Assembly (NCBI GenBank): GCA_015847255.1
Contig: JADLZK010000423.1
Span: forward strand, 248,001 to 312,000
Length of the DNA stretch: 64,000 nucleotides
Direction: 5' to 3'
DNA from: Hyparrhenia diplandra
Taxonomy: Eukaryota > Streptophyta > Magnoliopsida > Poales > Poaceae
The notes under the pieces were generated by a model. That model saw only the letters and a list, made by a program, of their open reading frames with translations. It ran no database searches and was not told the DNA's origin. Made by a program: the position numbers and the translations under genes. Below are positions 42,301-53,660 of the stretch, piece after piece. The first letter of the stretch is position 1; the number at the start of each line of letters is the position of its first letter.

Positions 42301-44101
42301 TCATTTTATTCCCCAGCAGCTACGCTGTGATTACGTAAAATAACCCATGCTGACTCAACTAACTAATCAACATATGTTACACACTATGCAACAAAAAGAT
42401 AATAGATGCTATAACACATACTTTGTCATCTAGTACGTACCTAGCCAAAAGACTACATAACCCGGCGTTCAGCTTTCACACCGGGCCCGGGGCTATTCTA
42501 CCCCCATAAACTTTGAAACCGTCTGATGGACACATTAAAGTTTTCCAAACCGTTTAATTAACCCTCAGAAGTGGTTTTGGCAACCGGCTTTGCCAATGTG
42601 GCACTCCAACCTGTCAGCGAAAGACAAGCTGGCGGTACAACCCATCAGTCCCCTTCGGCTCCAAGGACGCGCCGACCTCCCTGGATCGTGTCTACTTCGA
42701 GGTGGATGCCTTGACCTGGCGGCGGCCCCTGGCTCGCACGGTGCTATTGAGAAAAGGAGGCATCTCTACAAATGATTTTGTACTAGTGTTTATTAGGAAC
42801 CAGAAAAATAGAGTTTCATTAGGATGAAGCACGCATCTATCATGTTTAGCAACACACTACCAAAAACTGGATATTTTGTGAGAGGAACGATTTTTATGAG
42901 AGTGAAAAATAAACTTTCATGAAACTAATTTCATGAGAGTGATGTAAATCCTGCCACGAAAATGTATTTTCATGAGTACACACAACCTCATGAAAATCAG
43001 TTGTTTTCGTGAAGGTTTACTCTCACGCAAATAGCAAAGTCTTACAAAATCCATTAATGATGATTTACACTCACAACTGTTGAAAAAAAAAGAAAACAGG
43101 TCAGTACCCACAACTATTGAAGAGCCCATGGGGGTGCATGATGCGGATGCCGGTTGCTGGCCCTTGGCCCTCACTCCACCTGCACGAACTGCCCTCGCGA
43201 GGTGAGTTGGGAGGAGTTGTGCACTGGCATGGTCACACGGATCTAGCGGTAGTGGTACCAATTATGTATCATAAATATTAATATTTTGTTATATATATTT
43301 GGTCAAAGTTAAATATTGCTGACTTTTTGGAAAGCGAGAATGACTCTTTTTTTTTTTGGGACGGAGGAACTAGAAGCTAGAAAACATCAGGTTCGAAGGG
43401 CGACTTTCTGGTACTGAAATTATAATCCAGAGATTCATCCGTGGGCAAACTGATGGCCTATTTGGATCCATTAGCTGCTAATGGTCAGCTAGCTAATAGG
43501 CCACAACTATGTGACAATCTTGACCAAATACTTTAGTTCAACTAGTGAACTAACTGCAAGTTTTTTTTTATTTAAGAATAGGAGGGATTAGAGGCTGCAA
43601 GTGCCCAACTGTTAAATGCAAATAAAATTCTAATGAAACTCTCATAAAATTAGCATTAATAAGTTACTCTTGTAGATGAACCTATCAGGATCACCAATGG
43701 TTGCAACAATGTGACATGTAATTAAACTCCTCTATTTCAAGCAAGCTCTATATGACAATCTTGACCAAATAAAGACGACTATGATGGTAAATTTATATGT
43801 AGGTTGTATAATTGATGACAACGTTCTCTCAACGTCATGGCCGTTTCGTAACAATGACAGGATTCTTTATTTATTACGAAAGGAACCAATATGACAGTAA
43901 TAATCAGTGGGTGGCATCTACACGTACATGAAAGGGTGCACCTCGAATTCTTAAAAAAGGAAAAGCCTACAAAGAAAATGATTTGGATGTATGCTCAAGA
44001 CCTTGCTACAAGCCCTCGTAAATAAAATGCAACTACTACCATTTTTACTTGAACATGCATTTTTACGCAAAGGCTTTCCAGATACTTAAAAGTGTACAAT
44101 T

Positions 44102-44433
44102 GGTGTGTTTAGATCCCAAAATGCAAACTGCAGAAAGTGTCATATCGAATATGTCGCTGCATGCATGGAGCACTAAATGTAGCCGAGACAGAAAACCGAT
44201 TACATAATTAGTATGTAAATCACGAGACGAATCTAATGAGCCTAATTAGGATGTGATGAGATACTAATTAAACTGCTCTAATAAAGGATTAATAAGGTTT
44301 AAAAATTCATCTCGTCATTTATAGACCAAATCTACAATTTATTTTGTAATGGATCACGTTTGATAGTTCAAATGTGTACCGCAATGCTTGATGTGACATT
44401 TACACCCACCCCAAAATGGATCTAAACACACCC
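44102..44433. mobile_element. Tourist-like MITE with empty sites
   Basis: GGTGTGTTTAGATCC and GGATCTAAACACACCC are inverted ends, and the flanks are ATT on both sides (44099-44101, 44434-44436). The paralogous positions near 49395 and 52857 read GTGTACAATATTAATGAAG without insertion. The interior has ACGAGACGAATCTAATGAGCC, as in the MITEs at 6415 and 61323, so the three are one family. Confidence 0.85.
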
Positions 44434-44519
44434 ATTATTAATGGAGTACTCCTATGTTTCATATATGTGTAACATGAATTTCTAGATTTGCAACTGTAAT
44501 TTATAGATTTGCATTGAAA

Positions 44520-44760
44520 AAATTAAGCTTTTCCGAGTGCAGTGACCATAGCATTAGCAAAGGCAACACACTCTGCCGAGTGCTGTGGTCACAACACTTA
44601 GCAAAGGAGTGAGGCTTTGCCGAGTGCTTGATGTCGAGCACTCGGTGAAGACCGCCATCAGCATTCACCTCCGTCATTCGTTCTTTTCTCTGAATTGCCG
44701 ATAAATGACACTCGGCAAAGATGGCTTTACCGTATATCGGCCTTTGCGAGTGACCATGAC
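44520..44760. mobile_element. CACTA subterminal remnant, block A
   Basis: Repeated forms of TTTGCCGAGTGC and AGCAAAGG in both orientations form a subterminal array. The intact counterpart is at 49480-49801. Termini are not preserved here. Confidence 0.55.
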
Positions 44761-45160
44761 GGTGAATAAGACATCGTAGTTATGCTTGGTGCATGCATCC
44801 ATGCTAGCCAGCCCAGTCTAGTTGTAATTTGGTATTTGCAATAAAATATGACGTTGCTAGAAGTGTGGACTTCCAGTAACAGGACAAAATTGAAACCGTT
44901 AGGTGGGAAAGACCTCAGCTACAAGTCCCCTTAAAATACAACGCAACTACTAGCTTCATATCCACATGGGCAAACAAAGTTTTGTGTTGATTCAGTGTGT
45001 GCAATGTTTTTATATATACGTACATGCTATATATATTAGCACCCATGTGGAAACACGTACAGGAATTTCATGATTTCTAATTGAAGTTATTATTTATGCT
45101 CTATAGGTAGTTTCCATAAACAACTAACCGTGAGTAGGAGAACTGTTTGTTCTTTCTTAA

Positions 45161-46043
45161 GAGGAACTCCAGCCCACCCCTATTTGAGCCCCTACCCTAA
45201 ATTTTCAGGGGTTTGGAGAAAAAATCAACTTCAATGAGCCCCTTAATGGAACCTTAAATTTTAAAAAACCCAAGTTTTAATTTTAACCCCTAGACCTGGA
45301 GCCCCTATTCCGGTTTTCCTTCCTGTCGCCCGCGGGAATCGCGTCCATTGGAGTAGTCGGAGGCGGAGACGGAGCCAACGACGCCGGCGTCGGAAGGAAG
45401 CTAGCTGCGCGCCTCCAGCCAAGTGCCTTCGGTGCCGTGGAAGCCGGCGTGGGTGCCTCCACCGACGCTGCAGCAGCCCGACGCTGTCGGCGCCCGCCAA
45501 GCACAAGCTCGTCGACGCTGCGGCGCCGTCGTCGCGCCATGCCTTCTTCCCGTCACGCGACCTCACCACCGTGTTCCACGCACTTTCACCGTCGTGGACC
45601 TGACCAAGAGCTACCGGCACCGGTGCGGCAGTACAAGCGACAGCGGTGGGCAGCCACACGTGGTGTCGGCGAGTGCCGCATCGTCGCGTGACCTGCCGGA
45701 GGGCTTCGGCGGGACATCAAGTACCACCTCTGCCTCGACCTCATGTGCCGGGCGTGACGTCTTGTCGGTTTTAGCGCTGCTCCAAGGCAGCAGCTGTGGT
45801 AGGTGGGGCGGCGGAGCACGCGCAGCGGGCGCGGGCGGGCAGTGAATATGCCCTGGGGACTCTCGGACAGCGCCAGAGCTTGACGCCGCCGGCCCCCACG
45901 CCTCGCCGTTCACGCCATTGACCATTGACTCTGTAATGGTTCTAACAGCAGGAATTATGATCATTGACTCTGTAATGGTTCTAATAGCTTCCTGCTGTTG
46001 ATCAATGAATGTTATTTGATGTCAAAAAAAAAAAAAAAAAAAA
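45161..46043 (+). other. GC-rich insert ending in poly-A
   Basis: It replaces about 250 bp that separate the corresponding markers in the paralogous blocks (between TTTGTTCTTTC and CAATGGTAG-type text). The first 120 bp are AT-rich, then 45290-45890 is very GC-rich with gene-like composition and frames on both strands. A near-duplicate pair ATTGACTCTGTAATGGTTCT follows (45923-45980), then a 21-base A-run at 46024. This fits a retroposed (processed) gene fragment or an element with captured sequence. I recognise no protein in any frame, and no target duplication was found. Confidence 0.45.
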
Positions 46044-47057
46044 ACAATGGTAGTAGCATTTTGACATGTAATTAAACTCATGTATTTCAATAATGCTCTA
46101 TGTTACAATCTTGACAAAATAAGGACGACTGACTAAGATGGTGAATTTATATGTAGTTTGAACAATTGATGACAATGTTTCTCAACGTCATGGCGGCTTC
46201 GTAACGATGACAGCATTTGTTACAAAAAACAAAACATGACAGCAATCAGTGGGTGGCACCAACACGTAACTGAAGGGTGGACCGGCCTTGAATTCCTAAA
46301 AGGGAAAACATACACCGAAAGCATTGGCGGAAAATTAATTTTTACGGATGCGTACGTAAGACCTGGCTAGCTAGAAGGCCGATCGGAAATAAAATGCAAC
46401 TATTTCTACGATCGCCTCCGCCATATCAATGTGGCCTCTACTGTTCGTTTGGGGAGTAGAGTGGAGTTTGGTGGCCGTGCTGGATCGGAGGAGCCAAGCC
46501 ATCTATTTATATAGGCATTTTATTCCCAGCCAGCTACGCTGTGATGAGGTAAAATAACCCATGCTGGCTCAACAAACTAATCAACATATGTTGCACACTA
46601 TGCAACAAAATATAATCGATGCTATAACACATATATACCTTGTCATCAAGAGAAAGACAAGCTGGCCATACCCATCAGTCCCCTTCGCCCGGTGACCTCT
46701 CTCGATCGTGACTACTTCCATGTGGATGCCTTGACCCGGCATACGCCCCTCCTGGCTCGCACGGTGCTGTTGAGAAAGAGGCATTTCTACAACTGGTTTT
46801 GTACTGGTATTTATTAGGAGCGAGAGAAAGAAGAGTTCCATTAGGATGAAGCACACATCTATCGTGTTTAGCAACACACTACTAAAAACTGGATATTTTG
46901 TGAGAGGAATGATTTTTATGAGAGTTAGCAACCTCATGAAAATCAGCGGTTTTCACGAAAGCTTACTCGTGAAAATAGCGAAGTCTTACGAAATGCATTC
47001 GTGAAGATTTATACTCACAACTGTTGAAAAAAAAAGAAAACAGGTGAATACCCACAA

Positions 47058-47338
47058 GTGTTTTTTTTTTTTTTTTTTGACAAGGAACATTTCATTCATA
47101 ACTTAACATCAAGAAGTTGTTACAACCATTGCAGAGTTAATGGTTACATACGAGTGCGCTCAAACGCGAGCACCCATGATCATGACTAGGGTTCATGCAT
47201 AATCCTAAAAATGGTGAGTGATCAACTGTAAGGAGGCTAAGCTTTGTCTCGCTAGCAAATCAGCCATTTGATTCTGATCTCTTCGTATTCTATGGATTCT
47301 TGTTCCATATAATGTTTTATTCTCCAATCCGGCGAACT
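47058..47338 (-). mobile_element. LINE 3' end, reversed and 5'-truncated
   Basis: A T-run of 19 bases (a poly-A tail on the minus strand) is followed by GACAAGGAACATTTCATTC, whose complement is a usual grass LINE tail. Block A lacks it (CCCACAACTATTGAAGAGCCC at 43108), and the insertion replaced a few bases of target. It ends near CGGCGAACTAG. Confidence 0.65.
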
Positions 47339-47795
47339 AGAAAGCCCATGGGGTGCATGATGCAGATGCCAGTCGCTGGCCCATGGCCCTCACTCCACCT
47401 GCACAGCCGCTGGCTGGAGCACGAACTGCCCACGCGAGGTGAGTTGTCCACTGGCATGGTCACACACGGATCTAGCGATAGTGATCGACCGAGCTATGAG
47501 CATCCGGGACTCCGAGTGCGAGGGGTAGAGCTGCTCCCTGCGGGTGGTGACAGCGGACTCCAACGCCATACGTGGATTCTTCCTTAGGACTGACTAAGTA
47601 CTGTCACATAAATATCTTTCTGGTACCAAAATTGTAATCCAGAGATTCATCCGCGGGCAAAACGGATGGCCTATTTGGATCCATTAGCTACTAATGGTTA
47701 GCTAGCTAATAGGTCACAACTATTGTAGCTGCTATCAGCTACTTTAGTTCAACTAGTGAACTAACTGCAAACTTTTTTAAGAATTGGAGGGATTA

Positions 47796-48884
47796 GGGCA
47801 CTCACAGTGCAGACTCTACCCATAGAGTCCATAGTCTAGATATTGTACCAAGACTCTGGTCCTGCACAATGCAGTTTTCTTTTGTGTAGAGTCCAAATAA
47901 AAATCAACCAATCAATATATCTCTTGTATCAGGATCCTCTGTGGGCAAAAATTGCACGAGTTCCCGCCAGCCATTAACGAACTTTGTTCCTTCTTCGGCG
48001 ATGAGGCGGCAGAGAAATTGCCATTTGCATCAGAAAGAATTTCATGGCAGTCTGGGAGAGCTCGCAAACATGGGCCGGAACCCCGCATACGCTCGTCACC
48101 TATGATTGAGCTTGATCCATGTTTTGCAATATAGATGGACCAAAGTAGAATAGTTAAATCAAATCCATAGAATAGTTAAATCAAATCCATCCTCTGATTT
48201 TGGCTTCCTTCTCGGAGCGTGGAGTCGCACAGCCGCGCCGACGACATCTCGGCATGCGGCGCTGGACATCTCGCCGCGAGCTCAAGCGAGGCTACGCTGG
48301 CTGGCGGCGGACGCTGACGCGAATGCAAGCAACGCAGCGCAGCGCCACGGCGGTCCGGGCGCTGAGCGGTTAATTCGCGGCGCCAAGACGGGCGGCCGGG
48401 CGGATTCGTGGCGCCGAGCAGACCACGCAGCGGTTCTGGGCGAGGTCGGCGGCGCGGCAGGGCGTGGGCTCGGGCGCTGAGGCCGGTCGCGATATCCAGT
48501 GCTGGCACGAGTGGGCTCAGCGAGGTCATCGGGCGGGCGCTTAGGGGTCCGTGGCGCCAGCGCGACAGCCACGATTTGCGGCGACCCGTCAAGCCCGCGG
48601 CGAGCGGATGGAGAAGCAAGGTCTCGGGGCGCTTGAAGCCGGCAACGATGGGGAGGAGGCCGCCGCGGGATTTGGGAGGCTCGATGGAAACCATGGTGGT
48701 TTTCCCCAACGCAGCGGACATTCATCGTTTCTTTGGTCTCGATTCTTTCAGAGACGTTGCGTCTATGTTAGGCGTCGTGTCTTCATTTTTTCTTCTCTCT
48801 TCTCGTCACGTCAGCAAATTATCTACATTGGCACTGTAATTAATGAGTATGGACTCTATAGTAGAGTCTGCACTATGAGTGCTC
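47796..48884. mobile_element. PIF/Harbinger-like non-autonomous element with GC-rich cargo
   Basis: The left end GGGCACTCACAGTGCAGACT mirrors the right end (reverse complement GAGCACTCATAGTGCAGACT), and inverted repeats extend to about 37 bp (AGAGTCCATA). TTA flanks both sides (47793-47795, 48885-48887), and block A (43584-43590) has the single uninterrupted site GGATTAGAGGC. The superfamily is assigned from the TTA duplication. The middle (48190-48720) is very GC-rich, gene-like DNA with long open frames on both strands but no recognisable protein. Confidence 0.8.
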
Positions 48885-49479
48885 TTAGAGGTTGCAAGTG
48901 CCCAACTGTTAAATGCAAATAAAACTCTAACGAAACTGCCGCTAAAAATTAGCACTAATAAGTTACTCTTGTAGATGAACCTCTTAGGATCACCATTGGT
49001 TGCATCAATTTGACATGCAATTAAACTCCTCTATTTCAAGCAAACTCTATATGATAATCTTGACCAAATAAAGACGACTATGATGGTAAATTTATATGTA
49101 GGTTGTACAATTGATGACAACGTTTGCTCAACATCATGGCGGCTTCAGTAACAATGACAGGATTCTTAATTACAAAACGATCCAATATGACAGCAATCAT
49201 CTTTGGGTGGCATCCACACGTGCATGAAAGAGTGCAGCTCGAATTCTTAAAGGAAAAACCTACAAAGAAAATGATTTCAATGTATGCTCAAGACCTTGCT
49301 ACGAGCCCTCGTAAATAAAATGCAACTACTACCTCCATTTTTTTACTTGAACATGTATTTTTACACAAAGTCTTTCCAGATACTTAAAAGTGTACAATAT
49401 TAATGAAGTACTCCTATGTTTCATATATCTGTAACGTGAATTTATAGATTTGCAACTGTAATTTTATTGATTTGCATTG

Positions 49480-49801
49480 AAAAAATTAAGCTTTTTTGAG
49501 TGCAGTGACCATAGCACTCGACAAAGGCAACACGCTTTACCTAGTGCTATGGTCACATCACTCAGCAAAGGAGTCGAGCTTTGCCGGCAATCAGCAAAGG
49601 AGTGAGGCTTTGCCGAGTGCCGACGTCGAGCACTTCGGCAAAGGCTGCCGTCATCCGTTCTTTACTCTTAGTGCTCGATAAATGACACTTTCGGCAAAGG
49701 TGCTTTTTTGCGAATCGGCTTTGCCGAGCAAAGCCTTTGCTGAGTGTATATCAGCCTTTGCCGAGTGCCCGTGACACTCTGCAAAGGAGCTGATTCCAGT
49801 A
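49480..49801. mobile_element. CACTA non-autonomous remnant, block B
   Basis: Dense subterminal motifs (GCTTTGCCGAGTGC, GCACTTCGGCAAAGG, CCTTTGCCGAGTGCCC in both orientations) end at GATTCCAGTAGT (49790-49801), a CACTACTGGAATC-type terminus that has lost its last base. The left terminus is not recognisable. Confidence 0.65.
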
Positions 49802-50996
49802 GTATTTGCAATAAAATATAGACATGATTGTTAGAAGAGTGGACTTCCAGTAACAGGACAAAACTGGAACCCTTAGGTGGGAGATTTTTTTGTTTATGGG
49901 TGTGAAAGACCTCAGTTACAAGTCCCCTTAAAATACAACGCAACTACTAGCTTCATATCCACATGGGCAAACAAAGTTTTGTATTGATTGAGTGTGTGCA
50001 ATGTTTATATATTAGTGCCCATGTGGAAACACGTACAGGAATTTCATGATTTCTAATTGAAGTTATTGTTTATGCCCTCTAGGTAGTTTTCATAAACAAG
50101 TAACCGTGCGCAGGACAACTGTTTGTTCTTTCGTGAAGTACCCCCCTCCATCCTTGGATAAATGAATTCTTAATTAAGTCCAACTTCTTTATGTTTGTTC
50201 CAATTTAAAGAAAAGAGCATATTCTATAGTGTACCTACTCATACTAATATGGTGTCATAAACCCTATGTATTTTTTTTTTTATAAATTCAGTGAAACATA
50301 GAAAAGAAAGTGTGACTTGGCAGTAGCTCAAAATTTACGAACCTCTAATCTCACTTACTGAACTTCTTTCTTGATGAGCTTCAGGATCAATGATGGTAGC
50401 AGCAATTTGACATGTAATTAAACTCATGTATTTCAATCAAGCTCTATGTAACAATCTTGACAAAATAAAGACGACTGACTAAGATGGTGAATTTATGTGT
50501 AGTTTGAACAACTGATGACAATGTTTCTCAACGTCATGGCGGCTTCGTAACGCTGACAGCATTCTTTGTTACAAAAACAAAATATGACAGTAATCAGTGG
50601 GTGGCACCAACACGTAACTGAAGAGTGGACCGGCCTCAAATTGTTAAAAGGAGAAACATACACGGATCGAAAAGGATTGACGGAATTTTTTTTACGGATG
50701 CGTAAGACCTGGCTAGCTAGGAGACCGATCGATAATAATGCAACTATTGCTACCTCCATTTTATTTTACTTGACACCATGCATTTTATGAAAGAGAGACA
50801 CTAACTATCTTTTAGTCATGAAATTAAATACCTATGAAACTCTAGAATGAAACTTTCATTGAGAGAGTTCATCCAAGTTTCATTTGACATGGCAGTTTTG
50901 GGAACAACAAATTAAAATTTGACTGGCCTATAGTGAAGTTTCATTGCCTAGGTAACTATGTGAACTGTTTTTATGGTGGTAGAACAAAACTCTTTC

Positions 50997-51046
<50 letters not shown>
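50997..51046. repeat. Compound (CT)n(CA)n microsatellite
   Basis: About 9 CT dinucleotides run directly into about 16 CA dinucleotides. Likely polymorphic. Confidence 0.95.
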
Positions 51047-51047
<1 letters not shown>

Positions 51048-51416
51048 CATAAATTTGGTGTCATGCATGTCATCATCGGTTTTTAAACTTTACGTGGCAT
51101 GTTACACTGGACTATTTATTATTAATGAGATTGGAACATGGAGAAACAGTTGGCAAACGTAGAATTCGTCAATGTTGCGTGCTATTCCCAATCGATATGA
51201 TATAGTGATTTTGAGCAGTCCTAATTAACGTTGTTGGTTTGGTGACAGCAGGTAAGAAGTTGACATATCAACTACCACTCGTATATATGTTGATCTACAA
51301 ACAATAATCACACAGTCTTGGACGTTCATACTTTTGACACAGCCAGCTTCGATTTAGGAATTGTCTACGGCGTGATTAGCTAGTTAGTTTTTAGGGCGCT
51401 TTCAATACATTGATGT

Positions 51417-51617
51417 ATGGTGCTGTCCCTGCTGTGTCCTTATTAGGGGCGGCTGAAACAGGGCCGCCTCTAATGTGTTCTCATTTGGGGCAGCTGAGAC
51501 AACCGCCCTAACCCTAATGTGAAACCACATTAGGAGTGCATATGGTTAGGGGCGGCTGAAAAAAAACGCCCTAGAGGCCATCTCGAGTCACCCCTATAGT
51601 AGGTCATTGTAGTAGTG
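51417..51617. mobile_element. CACTA-type 3' end
   Basis: The right terminus reads CATTGTAGTAGTG (complement CACTACTACAATG), preceded by three or four AGGGGCGGCTGA / CCGCCCTAA subterminal motifs. The left end is not defined. Confidence 0.6.
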
Positions 51618-52519
51618 GGCATAGGAGCTACCAATAACAATACTGAACACTGATCCTATCCCTTAGGACCGACTAGGTACTGTTACATAAATATCCACGT
51701 GAAGAGATTAAGCAGCTAACATCCGGTTCCATGGACGCCTTGCAGCCTTGCAGGTATCGTATTAATTTATTTATAGTCACGGCTACATCGCCATGGGCAA
51801 ACAAAGTTTTATGTTGATTGAGTGCGTGATGTTAGAGACCATGTGGAACACGTACAAGAAATTTCATGATAACTGAAGTTATTTATGCCCTATATGTAGT
51901 TTTCATAAACAACTAACCATGAGCAGGAGCACTGTTTGTTCCTTCGTAAAGTGCCCTATATGTTGCATTTTATGCTTGTTCCAGTTTATAGGGAAAGAGC
52001 ACATTGTATAGTGTAACTACTGATATTAATACGGTGTCATAAGTCCTGCGTAGTTTTTTAATAAATGCAGTGAAAAATAGAAAAAGAATGTTTGACTTGT
52101 CAACTCTATAAACTGATTTATTCAAGAATTGAGGTAGTACCTCAGAATCCACGAACCAATCTCACTTGCTGAACTTATTCCTTCATTAACCTCAGGATTA
52201 ACGATTGTAGCCGCAAGTTGACATGTAATTGAACTCCTGTATTTCAAGCAAGCTCTGTGACAATCTTGACAAAATAAAGACTGACTAGAATGGTAATAAA
52301 CTCATGTGTAGTTTGTACAATTGATGACAATGTTTCTCAGCGTCATGGCGGCTTCGTAACAATGACAGCATTCTTTGTTACAAAAAACCAAAATATGACA
52401 GCAATCAGTGGGTGGCACCTACACGTAACTGAAAGGGTGGACCGGCTTCGAATTCTTAAAAGGAAAAACCTACACCGAAAAGGATTGCCAGAAAATTAAT
52501 TTGTGACGATGCAACTACT

Positions 52520-52780
52520 GCTCATCTGCTCTGTACTTGCAAGCACACCCGTCAAGGCGTACAGGGTACCAAGGCGATGTAGCTGATACCCTAGCTAGGC
52601 AAAGCTTAGCTTCTATTCAGGCAAATCAGATTGACTATCATGGATTATGTGTTAATTCAAGTCATGTCCATGGGTGGCCTCTCCTAGAGGCACTCAGTGT
52701 GTAACCATTAACAATGTAATGGCTTTTTCAACTTCATGCTGCTAAGCTAGTGAAAGAGATGTTTTCTTGTCAGAAAAAAA
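52520..52780 (+). mobile_element. 5'-truncated LINE 3' end with target duplication
   Basis: AACTACT flanks both ends (52513-52519 and 52781-52787). The paralogous T repeat near 50740 reads GCAACTATTGCTACCTCC without the insert. The frame at 52574-52702 reads DVADTLARQSLASIQANQ, the conserved last residues of the LINE RNase H domain, up to TAA. A short 3' UTR and an A-run precede the second duplication. Confidence 0.85.
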
Positions 52781-53029
52781 AACTACTACCTCCAATTTAT
52801 TTTACTTGACACCATGCATTTTTTCAGTCTTTCCGGATACTTAAAAGTGTACAATATTAATGAAGCACCTATGTTTCACGATCATGTAAAAATTCTGACA
52901 GTTTTAACAGTCTTAAATATGTTGAGGAGAAAAACGATAATCATAGAGATCAATAGAAAATAGTGCTTAGTAAATGTAGTGGAAGGGAGTGTTCTCATTT
53001 CCAATACCTTCCACGTAACGGTGAATAAG

Positions 53030-53230
53030 AAATCGTAGTTATGCTTTTGGTGCATACATGCATGCTAGCCTTTCCAGTCTTAGTTGTCATTGGGTATTTG
53101 CAATAAATATGACATGATTGCTAGAAGAGTGGACCTCCAGTAACAGGACAAAACTGAAACGGTTAGGTGCGAGATTTTTGTTTATGGGTGTGAAAGATCA
53201 GTTACAAGTCCCCTTAAAATACAACCCAAC
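53030..53230. repeat. Segment V of the amplified blocks, third copy
   Basis: GGTGAATAAGAAATCGTAG, AGTGGACCTCCAGTAACAGG and ACAAGTCCCCTTAAAATACA match 44760-44950 and 49815-49945. The GCCGAGTGC-type CACTA remnant that precedes the segment in block B is absent here. Confidence 0.75.
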
Positions 53231-53293
53231 TACTACCTTTGTTTTCTTTCTTGATACCATGAGCCTATTATAAAAAAGTGTGAAAATATTTGT

Positions 53294-53560
53294 ACTAGCT
53301 CTGTCCATAAAAGAATGTGATGCTGGGTTTGGATTGAGACAAAATCTTTCTTAAGTTTAACTATAAATTTATAAAAAATATCATTAACCTTTATGAGTCC
53401 AAATTATAGGCATACTATGAAAATATATTTCATGGTAAATCTAATTATTGCGTGTAATAAATATTATTATTATATATTTAATAAAAGTTGTGATAGATTG
53501 ATTTGATAGAAAACTAGAATTGTATTTTTTAATGAAAGGCGTATTATATAAAAGTATACA
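53294..53560. mobile_element. Stowaway-like MITE, eroded
   Basis: TACTAGCTCTGTCCATAAAA followed by TTGGATTGAGACAAAATC and a mid-part GAGTCCAAATTATAGG matches the layout of a common grass Stowaway (CTCCGTCCATAAAA...). The right end is degraded. Confidence 0.5.
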
Positions 53561-53660
53561 TACTTTTCATGTCCAGAATATTAATATAAAATCTATTCTT
53601 TTGGATAAAACACAATAAAATTTCTTTTGTGAATCAATGGTGAAGTAAAGAAGAATGAGG

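Larger units (their letters stand above)
42195..45160. repeat. Amplified block A (NLR promoter side)
   Basis: From the first NLR codons outward this block recurs at 46411-50135 in the same order. Shared text includes TGTGGCCTCTACTGTTCGTT, CAACATATGTT, GATGCCTTGACC, GGCTCGCACGGTGCT, AAAACTGGATATTTTGTGAG, GCCCATGG, GAGATTCATCCG, AGGTTGCAAGTGCCCAACTG (the block A copy reads AGGCTGC), GACATGTAATTAAACTCCTC, ACAAGTCCCCTTAAAATACA and TGGGCAAACAAAGTTTTGTG. It contains a Tourist-like MITE at 44102 that block B lacks. The T-rich GGGACGGAGGA at about 43349 is probably a half-deleted Stowaway. No gene besides the NLR start. Confidence 0.8.
46411..50135. repeat. Amplified block B
   Basis: It begins ACGATCGCCTCCGCCAT, the reverse complement of the first NLR codons (start codon at 46424-46422 on the minus strand), joined to the end of a T repeat at the shared string ACGATCG. 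That suggests a microhomology or unequal-exchange breakpoint. It then follows block A in order but is interrupted by a reversed LINE tail (47058-47338) and a Harbinger-like element (47796-48884). Only about six NLR codons are present, so there is no second gene. Confidence 0.8.
50136..52189. repeat. Third, partial set of amplified-block segments
   Basis: 50136-50380 and 51950-52190 are related to each other (GTGTCATAA, ATTCAGTGAAA against ATGCAGTGAAA, CTCACTTGCTGAACTT-type text). 51780-51945 repeats the TGGGCAAACAAAGTTTT... CAGGAG segment of blocks A and B. 50760-51400 is unassigned AT-rich sequence with the microsatellite. No gene was recognised. Confidence 0.65.
43640..52510. repeat. Five copies of a ~320-bp unit (repeat T)
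   Basis: Copies lie at about 43680-44020, 46048-46400, 48985-49325, 50385-50760 and 52190-52510. Shared landmarks are GACATGTAATTAAACTC, ATTTCAA-CAAGCTCTAT, ACAATCTTGACAAAATAA, TTGATGACAATGTTTCTCA, CGTCATGGCGGCTTCGTAAC and CAGTGGGTGGCACC, with small indels. All are in the same orientation. Short overlapping frames share ISGWH-x-HVTE but are broken by indels in several copies, so I treat the unit as non-coding. Confidence 0.8.

Noticed and set aside
48176..48721. 181-aa minus-strand ORF in the Harbinger-like element
   Set aside because: Arg/Pro/Ala-rich translation typical of random GC-rich DNA; other frames are also open. No motif.
43860..52500. Short ISGWHxHVTE frames as members of a small peptide family
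   Set aside because: The shared residues follow from DNA similarity of repeat T. Indels break the frame in several copies and starts are not conserved.
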